A DNA stretch of 64,000 nucleotides, from the NCBI GenBank assembly GCA_963737575.1, contig CAVTTJ010000005.1, forward strand, positions 62,001 to 126,000, written 5' to 3'. This DNA is from VRUE01 sp963737575. Its GTDB lineage: Bacteria; Actinomycetota; Thermoleophilia; Solirubrobacterales; 70-9. Positions 32,829 through 40,392 of the stretch are shown in pieces. A program made the position numbers and the translations under genes. The notes under the pieces were generated by a model. The model saw only the letters and a list, made by a program, of their open reading frames with translations. It was not told the origin of the DNA and did no database searches. Position 1 is the stretch's first letter; every line of letters begins with the position of its first letter.

Positions 32829-33848
32829 GTGATGAGAATGGCCCGCTGGATATCAATGGCCGTGATGATGGGGATCCTGCTGGCGCTCCCGGGCCCCGGC
32901 GCCGCGAGTGATGGGTACCCATGGCTGACGAGCGGGTTCAGCGCGGGAAGCTCGGCGTGGTCGCCGAGCGGAGAGACGTTCGCCTCACCGGCCCTGAAGG
33001 CGATCGAACTGCGGCGGGCCGACGGGACGCGTGGGCGACCGATCAGAGGTCGGGGGATCGGCTATTTCGGATGGCCTTGCGAATGCCCGCTGGGATGGTC
33101 GAGTGATCAGCAGATCCTCTTTCTGTCAAGGAGGGAAGAAGTGGAAGGAAGCGCGACCGTCGGCCAGGTCGACGCCACCGGGGAAGATCTGAGGACCAGA
33201 TCCCTCGGCGTACCCGTCGGGGCGGCTTCCTGGAGCCCCGATGGCTGGCCCCTGATCTTCATCCCCAACTCCCGAGCAATCCGAATCGGGAAGGGACCGA
33301 TTGGGCCAAAGCCGAATATCTGGCGGCTTGACGGCCTCGATGCTCGGCCGAGGAGAATCCTCTCCAGGCCGGGCGAGGAGGACGAACCGGTCGTTTCACC
33401 CACTGGAGATCGCATCCTGTATTTCCGTATTGAGCGATCCTCGAGCAGCCTCTGGGTGACGACCATCGACGGTTCAGGGACCCAGCGCCTTGTCGGGGAC
33501 CTGCTCGGGCCGTCGTCCGCAGCCTGGTCGCCGTCCGGCGACCAGATCGCCCTGTCCACCTTCTCGAAGCACGATCGGCGACGGCACATCTACGTGGTGA
33601 CGGTCAGCAGGGGGGCACCGCGGCAAATCGTTCGCGAAGAGGTCGAGAGCTTCCGGGCGGCCTGGACGCCCGACGGCGAATGGATCACATTTGCCAATTG
33701 GGATGGGGAGATTCGCGCCACCCGACCCAATGGCACCGGTCTGTACACGCTGGCACGCCTTCCAGGCGAAGAAATAGATGGGCTTGGGTGGTCACCCGAC
33801 GGACAGTTCCTCGGCTACGTATCGGAACCCGTGTTCCACGACGACTGA
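32829..33848 (+). CDS. Secreted TolB/WD40-like beta-propeller protein
   Basis: A 339-aa protein with a signal peptide (MAVMMGILLALPGPGAAS) and PD40/TolB-type repeats: SAWSPSGETFA, ASWSPDGWPL, VVSPTGDRILYF, AAWSPSGDQIAL, AAWTPDGEWITFAN, LGWSPDGQFLGYV. About six propeller blades. GTG 32829, ATG 32832 and ATG 32838 are all possible starts. No catalytic domain is attached. Role unknown; probably extracytoplasmic binding or scaffolding. Confidence 0.78.
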   Translation: MMRMARWISMAVMMGILLALPGPGAASDGYPWLTSGFSAGSSAWSPSGETFASPALKAIELRRADGTRGRPIRGRGIGYFGWPCECPLGWSSDQQILFLSRREEVEGSATVGQVDATGEDLRTRSLGVPVGAASWSPDGWPLIFIPNSRAIRIGKGPIGPKPNIWRLDGLDARPRRILSRPGEEDEPVVSPTGDRILYFRIERSSSSLWVTTIDGSGTQRLVGDLLGPSSAAWSPSGDQIALSTFSKHDRRRHIYVVTVSRGAPRQIVREEVESFRAAWTPDGEWITFANWDGEIRATRPNGTGLYTLARLPGEEIDGLGWSPDGQFLGYVSEPVFHDD

Positions 33849-33860
33849 GGGTGGCTCCCG

Positions 33861-34715
33861 CTAGTGGCTGACCTCCTGCGCGTCCGCGCCCGGGGTGGGG
33901 ACGCCGCGCTTGACGAGCTCGCAGCTCGGGTTGACCTTGTCCTCGTCATCGGCGTAGACGACGTCCTTGCCGGGCCCGCAGAGGACTTCGTCCGCCTCGC
34001 CGTCGCGGACGCGGACGACGTCGTTGCCGCGGCCTGCCTTGACGACGTCTCCGCCCGGGAGCTGGACGTCGACCGCGGCGAGGGCGCTGATGTGGTCGTT
34101 GCCCGGACCGCCGAAGATGACGTCGGCCCCGGCGCCGCCCCAGAGAAAGTCGTTGTCAGCGGCGCCGCGGAGGTTGTCGTTGCCTTCGCCGCCCCACATC
34201 TTGTCGTCGCCTTCCTGGCCGAGCAGGGTGTCATTGCCGGCCTGGCCCATCAGGCCGTCGCCGTTGATCCCCCCGATGAGTACGTCGTTGCCTTCGCCTC
34301 CGGTCAGGCCGTCGAACCCGATGCCGCTTTCGATCCTGTCGTCGCCGGGGCCGCCGTCGACGTTGTTGTCGCCGTCGCCGGCGTTGACGACGTCGTTGCC
34401 TTCGCCACCGCCGATCGTGTCATTGCCCCCCGCGGCGGTGATCGAGTCGTTGCCAGGGCCGCCTTCGACGGTGTTGTCGCCGTCTCCGGCATCGACCCGG
34501 TCGTTACCGGTGCCGGCGTTGACGGTGTCGTTTCCGCCCAGCGCATCGACGGTGTCGTCGCCGCCCTTGGCTTCCATGAGGTCGTCGCCGGGTGTCCCGG
34601 TGAGGGTCTCGAAGGTTTCGTCGCCGATGATCGTCGCCGCGTTTGCCGCGGTCACGCTGAACCCCGCCGCGAGTACCGCCGTCGCCAGCACCGTCGTTAT
34701 CTGCTTGCCTCTCAA
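33861..34715 (-). CDS. Secreted RTX-type calcium-binding repeat protein
   Basis: A 284-aa protein with a signal peptide (LATAVLAAGFSVTAANA) followed by about twelve GGxGNDxhx nonapeptide RTX repeats (such as AGTGNDRVDAGDGDNTVEGG and QAGNDTLLGQEGDDKMWGG), which fold into calcium-binding parallel beta-rolls. The repeats span about residues 45-225, and a C-terminal cap has two Cys (EVLCGPGKDVV, NPSCELV). No enzymatic domain visible. Probably surface or extracellular; a second RTX-type gene lies at 35.7-36.5 kb. Confidence 0.85.
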   Translation of the reverse strand: MRGKQITTVLATAVLAAGFSVTAANAATIIGDETFETLTGTPGDDLMEAKGGDDTVDALGGNDTVNAGTGNDRVDAGDGDNTVEGGPGNDSITAAGGNDTIGGGEGNDVVNAGDGDNNVDGGPGDDRIESGIGFDGLTGGEGNDVLIGGINGDGLMGQAGNDTLLGQEGDDKMWGGEGNDNLRGAADNDFLWGGAGADVIFGGPGNDHISALAAVDVQLPGGDVVKAGRGNDVVRVRDGEADEVLCGPGKDVVYADDEDKVNPSCELVKRGVPTPGADAQEVSH

Positions 34716-34827
34716 TTTTCCTCCCGGTCAGGTCCAGTCGCGTGGGCGATTCATCAAAAGGAGGGCAGCGTTATACCTAATACTTCTCACGCGGTCCATA
34801 CCCTTCAACCGGGTTGCAACGCGTCTG

Positions 34828-35211
34828 TCAGGCCGCCCTGGCCCTGCGAGAACGCGAGATGGCGCCGCCGATCGCGCCGAGGACGGCGCCGATGATCGCG
34901 TCGATCAGGATCAGCAGGGGCGGGAAGCCGCCGAGTGAGACCTTCGCGTCGGTGCCGGCGATCGCATGGGCCAGCAGGATCCCGAGGCCGAACAGCGCGC
35001 CGCCGACGAAAACGCGCTTGGCGCCGTCGCCGGGATCCGGGTGCTCGAGCCCGGCGAGGATGCCGCCGATCGCGGCCAGCACCGCGAGCACCGTGTAGAC
35101 AGCCGCCGAGATTCCGACGAAGACTCCGGCCACGGCTCCGAAGACGAGGGGGACGAGGATCGCGAGGACGATCCGCGCCTCCCGGGTCCGATCTTCGAAC
35201 AGCGGCGGCAT
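34828..35211 (-). CDS. Small multi-helix membrane protein
   Basis: A 127-aa protein with four predicted membrane helices (IVLAILVPLVFGAVAGVFVG, AVYTVLAVLAAIGGILAGLE, VFVGGALFGLGILLAHAIAG, LILIDAIIGAVLGAIGGAIS) and a basic end. Gly/Ala-rich helices resemble other small actinobacterial membrane proteins. Function unknown. Divergent from the GNAT gene with 19 nt between starts. Confidence 0.65.
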   Translation of the reverse strand: MPPLFEDRTREARIVLAILVPLVFGAVAGVFVGISAAVYTVLAVLAAIGGILAGLEHPDPGDGAKRVFVGGALFGLGILLAHAIAGTDAKVSLGGFPPLLILIDAIIGAVLGAIGGAISRSRRARAA

Positions 35212-35230
35212 CGTGGTTAGTGTCTCAGTG

Positions 35231-35737
35231 ATGGCGAGCGAGGGCCACTCGATCCGGCGGGCGGAGCGCGGCGACGGCGCCGAGTTGCTGGCGATGATCA
35301 GGGAGCTGGCGACCTACGAGCGGCTCGCCGACGAGGTGGTCGGCGACACCGATCGGCTCGAGCGGTCGCTGTTCGAGCTCGGTGCCGCCGAGGCCCTGAT
35401 CGCCGAGGTCGAGGGGGAGGCTGTCGGTTACGCGATCTACTTCACGACCTTCTCGACCTTTCTCTGCTGGCCGGGCCTCTGGTGCGAGGACATCTTCGTC
35501 CGGCCGCGGTGGCGCGGCGAGGGGATCGGGCGCGCCCTCTTCACCGCCGTGGCCGGGGTCGCCGCGGAGCGCGGCCACGAGCGCCTCGACTGGGTCGTCC
35601 TGCGGTGGAACCAGCCGGCGATCGACTTCTATGAAGGCCTCGGCGCCACCCCGATGAGCGACTGGCAGACGATGAGGCTCGACGGCGAGCGGCTGGCGCG
35701 GGTGGCCGCGGAGGCGCCGCCTATTTCTTCACCTTGA
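35231..35737 (+). CDS. GNAT-family N-acetyltransferase
   Basis: A 168-aa acetyltransferase. N-terminal IRRAERGDGAELLAMIRELA; central strand EDIFVRPRWRGEGIGRALFT holds the acetyl-CoA pyrophosphate-binding R/Q-x-x-G-x-G/A motif (RGEGIG, near 100); C-terminal WNQPAIDFYEGLGATPMSDW. The pattern is that of the spermidine/spermine or thialysine acetyltransferase-like branch, which may be relevant given the polyamine transporter far upstream, but this is inference. ATG 35231. Confidence 0.9.
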   Translation: MASEGHSIRRAERGDGAELLAMIRELATYERLADEVVGDTDRLERSLFELGAAEALIAEVEGEAVGYAIYFTTFSTFLCWPGLWCEDIFVRPRWRGEGIGRALFTAVAGVAAERGHERLDWVVLRWNQPAIDFYEGLGATPMSDWQTMRLDGERLARVAAEAPPISSP

Positions 35738-36515
35738 CCTTCTCGCAGCCCTTCGGCTTCGGGTCGATCCGGTCGATCACGGCGACGTCGTGTTTGCCCG
35801 GGCCGCAGTCGATCAGGTTGTCCCTGTCGTGGGCGTCGGCGATCAGCAGGTCGTCGCCTGCCCCGCCCGAGAGGGTGTCGTCGGGCAGTTTCGGCGAGTA
35901 CCCGGTCTCGTCGGTCCCCGGCGGCCCGCCGATCAGGACATCATCGCCGCCGCCGCCGCTGAGGAAGTCGCCCCCTTTGTTACCGATCAGGAGGTCGTTG
36001 CCCTGCTGCCCGATCAGGTCGTCCCCGAAGTAGTCCGTCGTCGGCGGCGACCCGAACCCGGGGCTCTTTGCCGGTACGTCGCTTCCCCGCAGCACGTCGT
36101 CGCCGTCGCCGCCTTTGACTTCGAACATGCCGATCGACTCGGTGGCGGTGAAGGTGTCGTTGCCGCCGCCGAGCCTGGCGACGATGTCGTCCCCCGTTCC
36201 GGGTTCGCCGACCGAGGTGCCGTCGGGGCAGAAGGCGTGGGTCGCGTCTTCCGTGATGCAGGCGAAGCCCTCGGGGTTGGTGATGTTGTGGAGCCCGGCC
36301 GTGTCGGAGAGGTAGTTGCCCCACATCGGTTTTTCGCTGTGGTCTTCTTTCGGCGGCCCGTAGGTGACGACGATGTTGTTGACGGTCGCGTCGTTGGACG
36401 CTCTGAGGCTGACGAAGAAGCCCTGGTCGAGCGTCGTCGGGGCGGCGGCTGCGCCGGCGGCTCCGAGCAGGAAGGCGAACATCACCACTGCAGCGGAGTG
36501 AACCAATCGCCTCAC
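35721..36515 (-). CDS. Secreted RTX-type protein
   Basis: A 264-aa protein with signal peptide (SAAVVMFAFLLGAAGAAAA) after GTG 36515. An N-terminal non-repeat domain (YGPPKEDHSEKPMWGNYLSD, with two Cys flanking TEDATHAF) precedes RTX-like repeats (GGNDTFTAT, GGDGDDVLRG, QQGNDLLIGNKGGDFLSGGG, GGAGDDLLI) and a Lys-rich end. The N-terminal domain resembles one I cannot name. The 3' end overlaps the GNAT gene by 17 nt. Confidence 0.75.
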   Translation of the reverse strand: MRRLVHSAAVVMFAFLLGAAGAAAAPTTLDQGFFVSLRASNDATVNNIVVTYGPPKEDHSEKPMWGNYLSDTAGLHNITNPEGFACITEDATHAFCPDGTSVGEPGTGDDIVARLGGGNDTFTATESIGMFEVKGGDGDDVLRGSDVPAKSPGFGSPPTTDYFGDDLIGQQGNDLLIGNKGGDFLSGGGGDDVLIGGPPGTDETGYSPKLPDDTLSGGAGDDLLIADAHDRDNLIDCGPGKHDVAVIDRIDPKPKGCEKVKVKK

Positions 36516-36573
36516 GGGATGAAGGTACCGCCCTGTCGGTTCCTCCGCAACGGCAGGGGGTAGCCTCCTGCCG

Positions 36574-37587
36574 ATGGCCGAGAAGACAGTCCTCGTCACG
36601 GGAGGCTCGGGGTTCCTCGGCAGCTGGTGCGTGATCGAGCTGCTTCGGCGCGGCCACCGGGTCCGCACGACCGTCCGCGACCTCGACCGCGAGCCGCGGG
36701 TCCGCGCCGCGATCGCCCCCGAGGTCGCCCCCGGCGACCGGCTCTCGTTCTTCGCCGCCGACCTGCTCCGCGACGACGGCTGGGCGGCGGCCGTCGACGG
36801 TTGCGACCACGTCCTCCACGTCGCCTCGCCGTTCCCGCCGGCCCAGCCCAAGGACCCCGACGAGCTGATCGTCCCCGCCCGCGACGGGACTCTGCGCGTC
36901 CTGCGCGCGAGCCTCGCCGGCGGCGTCGAGCGGATCGTCGTCACCTCGTCGGTCGCGGCGGTCGCCGGCAGCGGCAAACCGCTCGCGGAGAGGCGGACCG
37001 AGGAGGACTGGACCGACCTGGCCAAAGACGCCATATCGCCCTACGTGCAATCGAAGACGGTCGCCGAGCGCGCGGCGTGGGACCTCGTCCGCGAGGAGGG
37101 GGCGGAGGGCCGGCTCGCGGTGGTCAACCCCGGCGCGATCTCCGGCCCCGTCCTCAGCGAGGACCGCTCGTTCTCGCTGCAGGCGATCGAACGGCTCCTC
37201 AACGGGATGCCGGGGATTCCGCGGATCGGGTGGAGCTTCGTCGACGTCCGCGACGTCGCCGACCTCGAGATCAGGGCGATGATCGCCCCCGAGGCGGGCG
37301 GCGAGCGGTTCATCGCCACCGACGAGTTCATGTGGATGGCCGAAGTCGCCGCGGCGCTCCGCGAGGAGCTCGGCGACGACGCCTCGAGGGTCCCGACCCG
37401 CTCGGTGCCGAGCCTGGCGGTGAAGGCGATGGCGCTGTTCGACCCCGCGATCCGCGGCGTCGTCGGCCAGCTCGGGCGCAAGCTCCAGTACTCGAGCGAG
37501 AAGGCCCGCACCGTCCTCGGCTGGTCGCCGCGATCGAGCCGCGAGTCGGTCATCGATACGGCGCGCAGCATCGTCGCCGCCGGGTGA
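36574..37587 (+). CDS. NAD-dependent epimerase/dehydratase, extended SDR (aldehyde reductase-like)
   Basis: A 337-aa extended short-chain dehydrogenase. Nucleotide-binding TGGSGFLGSWCVIELLRRGH at the N-terminus, catalytic Ser region VTSSVAAVAG, and YxxxK as YVQSKTVAE near 154-158. The overall pattern matches dihydroflavonol 4-reductase/methylglyoxal reductase-like enzymes (NADPH-dependent carbonyl reduction). ATG 36574. The TGA overlaps the GTG of the next lipoprotein gene. Confidence 0.88.
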   Translation: MAEKTVLVTGGSGFLGSWCVIELLRRGHRVRTTVRDLDREPRVRAAIAPEVAPGDRLSFFAADLLRDDGWAAAVDGCDHVLHVASPFPPAQPKDPDELIVPARDGTLRVLRASLAGGVERIVVTSSVAAVAGSGKPLAERRTEEDWTDLAKDAISPYVQSKTVAERAAWDLVREEGAEGRLAVVNPGAISGPVLSEDRSFSLQAIERLLNGMPGIPRIGWSFVDVRDVADLEIRAMIAPEAGGERFIATDEFMWMAEVAAALREELGDDASRVPTRSVPSLAVKAMALFDPAIRGVVGQLGRKLQYSSEKARTVLGWSPRSSRESVIDTARSIVAAG

Positions 37588-38027
37588 GGGCGCTGGTCGC
37601 GCTCCTCCTCGCCGCGGCCGCGATCGCCGCCCTCATCGCCGGCTGCCGCGGCGGCGACGCCACGACCGAACCGAGTGCGCCCACGGCACGGACGCCGGGG
37701 GCGCGTGGGGTCGCCGCGGCCCGCGAAAGGGTCGAGCCCTCGAGCTGCCCGTCCGGCGTCCCCGAATGCCGCTCGGCCCAGGGCCGGATCGCCTACATCG
37801 AGCGGGTCGATCCCGACGGTGACGGCGACGCCCACTTCGTCGTCGTCGACGCCCAGGGCATCACCCTCCCCGGATTGACGGCGATCGACGTCCGCCGCGG
37901 CCTTCGGCCGCACCCGCTGCCGGGGCCGGGGGAACTGATCAGCGCCGCCGGCCCGGTCCAGACCGGGTCATACGGGCAGAGCCAGATCCACGCGATCGAG
38001 CGCCACGTTGCGGGGCGCGATGGCTGA
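37584..38027 (+). CDS. Putative small lipoprotein
   Basis: A 147-aa protein starting at GTG 37584 (GTGA overlap). The N-terminal LLLAAAAIAALIAGC is a signal with lipobox (LIAGC, Cys near 21). The mature part has a Cys pair (SSCPSGVPECRS) and a small beta-domain (GRIAYIERVDPDGDGDAHFV, VVDAQGITLPGLTAIDVRRG) with an EF-like Asp-rich loop DPDGDGD. No family recognised. Overlaps the MFS gene downstream. Confidence 0.7.
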   Translation: MRALVALLLAAAAIAALIAGCRGGDATTEPSAPTARTPGARGVAAARERVEPSSCPSGVPECRSAQGRIAYIERVDPDGDGDAHFVVVDAQGITLPGLTAIDVRRGLRPHPLPGPGELISAAGPVQTGSYGQSQIHAIERHVAGRDG

Positions 38028-39300
38028 GGCGGAGCAGCTGCCGACTCCGCGCTCGATCGAACGGGCATACCTGACCCTGATGCTGGGGAACACCCTGGCC
38101 GCGTCGTTGATCTGGGGGATCAACACGATCTTCCTCCTCGATGCCGGGCTGTCGAACCTCGAGGCGTTCGCCGCGAACGCGTTCTTCACCGCCGGGATGG
38201 TCCTGTTCGAGGTCCCGACCGGGATCGTCGCCGACACCGTCGGGCGGCGGGAGTCGTATCTGCTCGGCACCGTCACCCTGACGCTCTCGACGTTCCTCTA
38301 CGTGCTGCTCTGGCAGATGCACGCTCCGTTCTGGGAGTGGGCGATCGCCTCGATGCTGCTCGGCCTCGGCTTCACCTTCTTCTCCGGAGCGGTCGAAGCC
38401 TGGCTCGTCGACGCGCTGACCGCGACCGGCTACGAAGGGCAGATGGAGACCGTCTTCGGGCGCGGCCAGATCGTCACCGGCGCCGGGATGCTGGCCGGCT
38501 CGGTCGCCGGGGGCCTGATCGCCCAGCAGACCAGCCTCGGGGTCCCGTTCGTGCTCCGCGGCATCGTCCTGATCGTGATGTTCGGGGTCGCGTACAGGGT
38601 CATGCACGACATCGGCTTCACCCCGGAGAAGGGCGGCCGGCCGCTGGCCGAGATGCGCCGGATCGCGTCGGACTCGATCGAGTACGGCTGGCGGATCCCG
38701 GCGGTGAAGTGGCTGATGGTCGAGGCCCTGTTGACGGGCGGCGTCGGCATCTATGCCTTCTACGCCCTGCAGCCCTACCTGCTCGAACTCTACGGCGACC
38801 CCCACGCCTACCAGATCGCCGGGCTCGTGGCCGCGATCGTCGCCGGCGCCCAGATCGTCGGTGGAATCGCGGCGCCGCGGATCCGCCGCCGCTTTTCCCG
38901 CCGCACCTCGGCGCTGATCGCGACCGCCTCGCTCGGCGTCCTCGTCCTCGGCCTGATCGGGGTCGCGAACAGCTTCTGGGCGGTGCTCGGGCTGATCGTG
39001 GTCTGGGGGCTGCTGTTCGCCGCGACGATGCCGATCAGGCAGTCCTACATCAACGGCATGATCCCGTCGCGCCAGCGGGCGACGATCCTCTCCTTCGACT
39101 CGATGATGTCCTCGACCGGGGGCGTCTGGGCCCAACCGGTGCTCGGCCGCGCCGCCGACGCCTGGGGCTACGGCCCGTCCTACCTGCTCGCCGCCGCGAT
39201 CTCGATCCTCGCGGTCCCCTGTCTGGCCCTCTCACGTCGCGAGCAGGCTCCTGCCGACACGCTCGAGGCGCCGCCCGGCGCCGTCACCCAGGGCGGCTGA
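38020..39300 (+). CDS. MFS transporter
   Basis: A 426-aa transporter of about twelve helices. The MFS loop signature between helices 2 and 3 is present as GIVADTVGRRESYL, and the second-half equivalent lies in RIRRRFSRRTSALIATASLG. Such proteins export or import small solutes; no substrate is suggested. ATG 38020 overlaps the lipoprotein gene by 8 nt, so SDR, lipoprotein and transporter form one unit. Confidence 0.88.
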   Translation: MAEAEQLPTPRSIERAYLTLMLGNTLAASLIWGINTIFLLDAGLSNLEAFAANAFFTAGMVLFEVPTGIVADTVGRRESYLLGTVTLTLSTFLYVLLWQMHAPFWEWAIASMLLGLGFTFFSGAVEAWLVDALTATGYEGQMETVFGRGQIVTGAGMLAGSVAGGLIAQQTSLGVPFVLRGIVLIVMFGVAYRVMHDIGFTPEKGGRPLAEMRRIASDSIEYGWRIPAVKWLMVEALLTGGVGIYAFYALQPYLLELYGDPHAYQIAGLVAAIVAGAQIVGGIAAPRIRRRFSRRTSALIATASLGVLVLGLIGVANSFWAVLGLIVVWGLLFAATMPIRQSYINGMIPSRQRATILSFDSMMSSTGGVWAQPVLGRAADAWGYGPSYLLAAAISILAVPCLALSRREQAPADTLEAPPGAVTQGG

Positions 39301-39357
39301 GTCGCGGGATGGGCGACCGGCCGCTCCGCTCGGTCAGCGCCGTTTGCTTCAATCGCA

Positions 39358-39540
39358 GGACCAGAGAAAGGAGGTGGTCCTAAGTTGAGTCACATGCTTT
39401 GCGGGACACTGGAGGTGCAGGGCCGCTAGGCGCCGCACAGGTACGGGCGCCCGCGGAATCCACCCCGGGCACCGGCGGGCAAGAGGGAGGCCGGGCATGT
39501 CCCTCCCGGTCGCGGTTCCCGCGTCCGCTCCACGCACCTG
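39358..39540 (+). ncRNA. Candidate structured RNA or leader with mini-ORF
   Basis: A gene-less 270-nt gap between the MFS gene and a convergent gene holds several local inverted repeats: GGCGCC at 39428-39433 with GGCGCC about 15 nt on, and GGGAGG near 39485 with CCTCCC near 39503. An AAAGGAGGTG at 39367-39376, fully complementary to the 16S rRNA 3' end, precedes a 14-codon ORF (TTG 39385 to TAG 39429). A perfect terminator hairpin follows. The combination suggests an independent transcript. Family not recognised. Confidence 0.35.
39385..39429 (+). CDS. Possible 14-residue ORF with unusually strong ribosome-binding site
   Basis: TTG 39385 to TAG 39429 encodes LSHMLCGTLEVQGR (initiator Met). 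The AAAGGAGGTG before it pairs perfectly with the anti-Shine-Dalgarno over ten bases, and the spacing is about 10 nt. A leader peptide or regulatory ORF is possible; product role unknown. Confidence 0.35.
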   Translation: MSHMLCGTLEVQGR

Positions 39541-39568
39541 ATCAGGGCCGCCTCCGGGCGGCCCTGAT
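39541..39568. terminator. Perfect 12-bp stem terminator
   Basis: ATCAGGGCCGCC, loop TCCG, GGCGGCCCTGAT: a perfect 12-bp stem with a tetraloop, followed by TCATTC rather than a clear T-tract. It lies 4 nt from the stop codon of the minus-strand gene and downstream of the structured segment on the plus strand, so it could terminate both. Confidence 0.75.
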
Positions 39569-39572
39569 TCAT

Positions 39573-39947
39573 TCAGGCGGCGACCCACTCCTTCGCCTCG
39601 TCGAGTGCATCGGCGCCGAACAGCTTCAGCTCTCCCGGGCTCATCCACCCGAAAAGCGCCGTCGCATGGCGGACCCACTCGATGTCGGTGACGAGTGCCA
39701 GCCGGTGCCATGAGGAGATATGGCCGAATCCGTACTTCGCCCCGGTCTTCACGTCCTCCCAGACGGCACCTGCCTCGTAGCCCTCGAACTCGGGCCCGAG
39801 CAGGCAGAGGCAGCGGATCTTCTGCTCGTTCTCGATCGCCTCGCGGATCGGCGGGATCAGCGTCTCCTCGTAGTCCGCGCGGGTCACCTCGCCGGACAGC
39901 GTGAATCCGAACGTGCCCTCCGGCATACCGGCGATCCGCTCGATCAT
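39573..39947 (-). CDS. SpoIIAA-like (STAS) domain protein
   Basis: A 124-aa single-domain protein of the SpoIIAA-like/DUF3478 type: IERIAGMPEGTFGFTLSGEV, then YEETLIPPIREAIENEQKIR, LCLLGPEFEGYEAGAVWEDV, and SSWHRLALVTDIEWVRHATA with a final amphipathic helix. Such STAS-fold proteins are predicted to bind ligands or lipids. ATG 39947 overlaps the upstream gene's stop (ATGA). A GTG start at 39974 would lie inside that gene. Confidence 0.8.
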   Translation of the reverse strand: MIERIAGMPEGTFGFTLSGEVTRADYEETLIPPIREAIENEQKIRCLCLLGPEFEGYEAGAVWEDVKTGAKYGFGHISSWHRLALVTDIEWVRHATALFGWMSPGELKLFGADALDEAKEWVAA

Positions 39948-40315
39948 TCGGGAGAGGCCCCTCCGCCTCCGCACCGCCAGCGGCCGAGGCCGTTGACCGG
40001 CGCTTTCAGAGTCTGCCGGTCCATCACGATCCGGATCTCCCGGTTGCAGCGGTACTTGCCCTGGGCGTCGGTCTGGCGTTCGTCGAAGATCCGGCAGTGG
40101 ACGACGAGGTCCCCCTTGCGATCGCAGCTCAGGACCCCCGAGCGAACGCAGCTTTCGTCCTGCTTGCAGGTGCTCTCGGCGAAGTTGCCGGCCCTCGCGG
40201 TCGCCCGCGGGATCGTCAGCTTCGCCTCACCCGCTGCGGCGGGGCCGGCGAACGCGCAGAGCAGACCGCACAGGCCAAGCGCGAGCGCCAGCGCGCGCGC
40301 AACGGTCGACGACAT
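39944..40315 (-). CDS. Secreted cysteine-containing protein of unknown function
   Basis: A 123-aa protein with signal peptide (ARALALALGLCGLLCAFAGP, cleavage after AAAG) and a mature domain with several Cys (STCKQDESCVRSGVLSCDRK, VHCRIFDERQ, YRCNREIRIVM), likely disulfide-linked. ATG 40315 is preferred to GTG-type start 40339. It is co-transcribed with the SpoIIAA-like gene. Confidence 0.65.
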   Translation of the reverse strand: MSSTVARALALALGLCGLLCAFAGPAAAGEAKLTIPRATARAGNFAESTCKQDESCVRSGVLSCDRKGDLVVHCRIFDERQTDAQGKYRCNREIRIVMDRQTLKAPVNGLGRWRCGGGGASPE

Positions 40316-40392
40316 CGATCTCCCAGTCTCCCCCGGCATGACGGGGGAGGTTTGCAGCGGCCCGAGCCGATGTCAATTATGTTCCCGCGACC

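Noticed and set aside
39366..39380. AAAGGAGGTGGTCC resembles the reverse complement of the 16S rRNA 3' end
   Set aside because: Only about 14 nt match and there is no rRNA sequence around it. It is better explained as a very strong Shine-Dalgarno.
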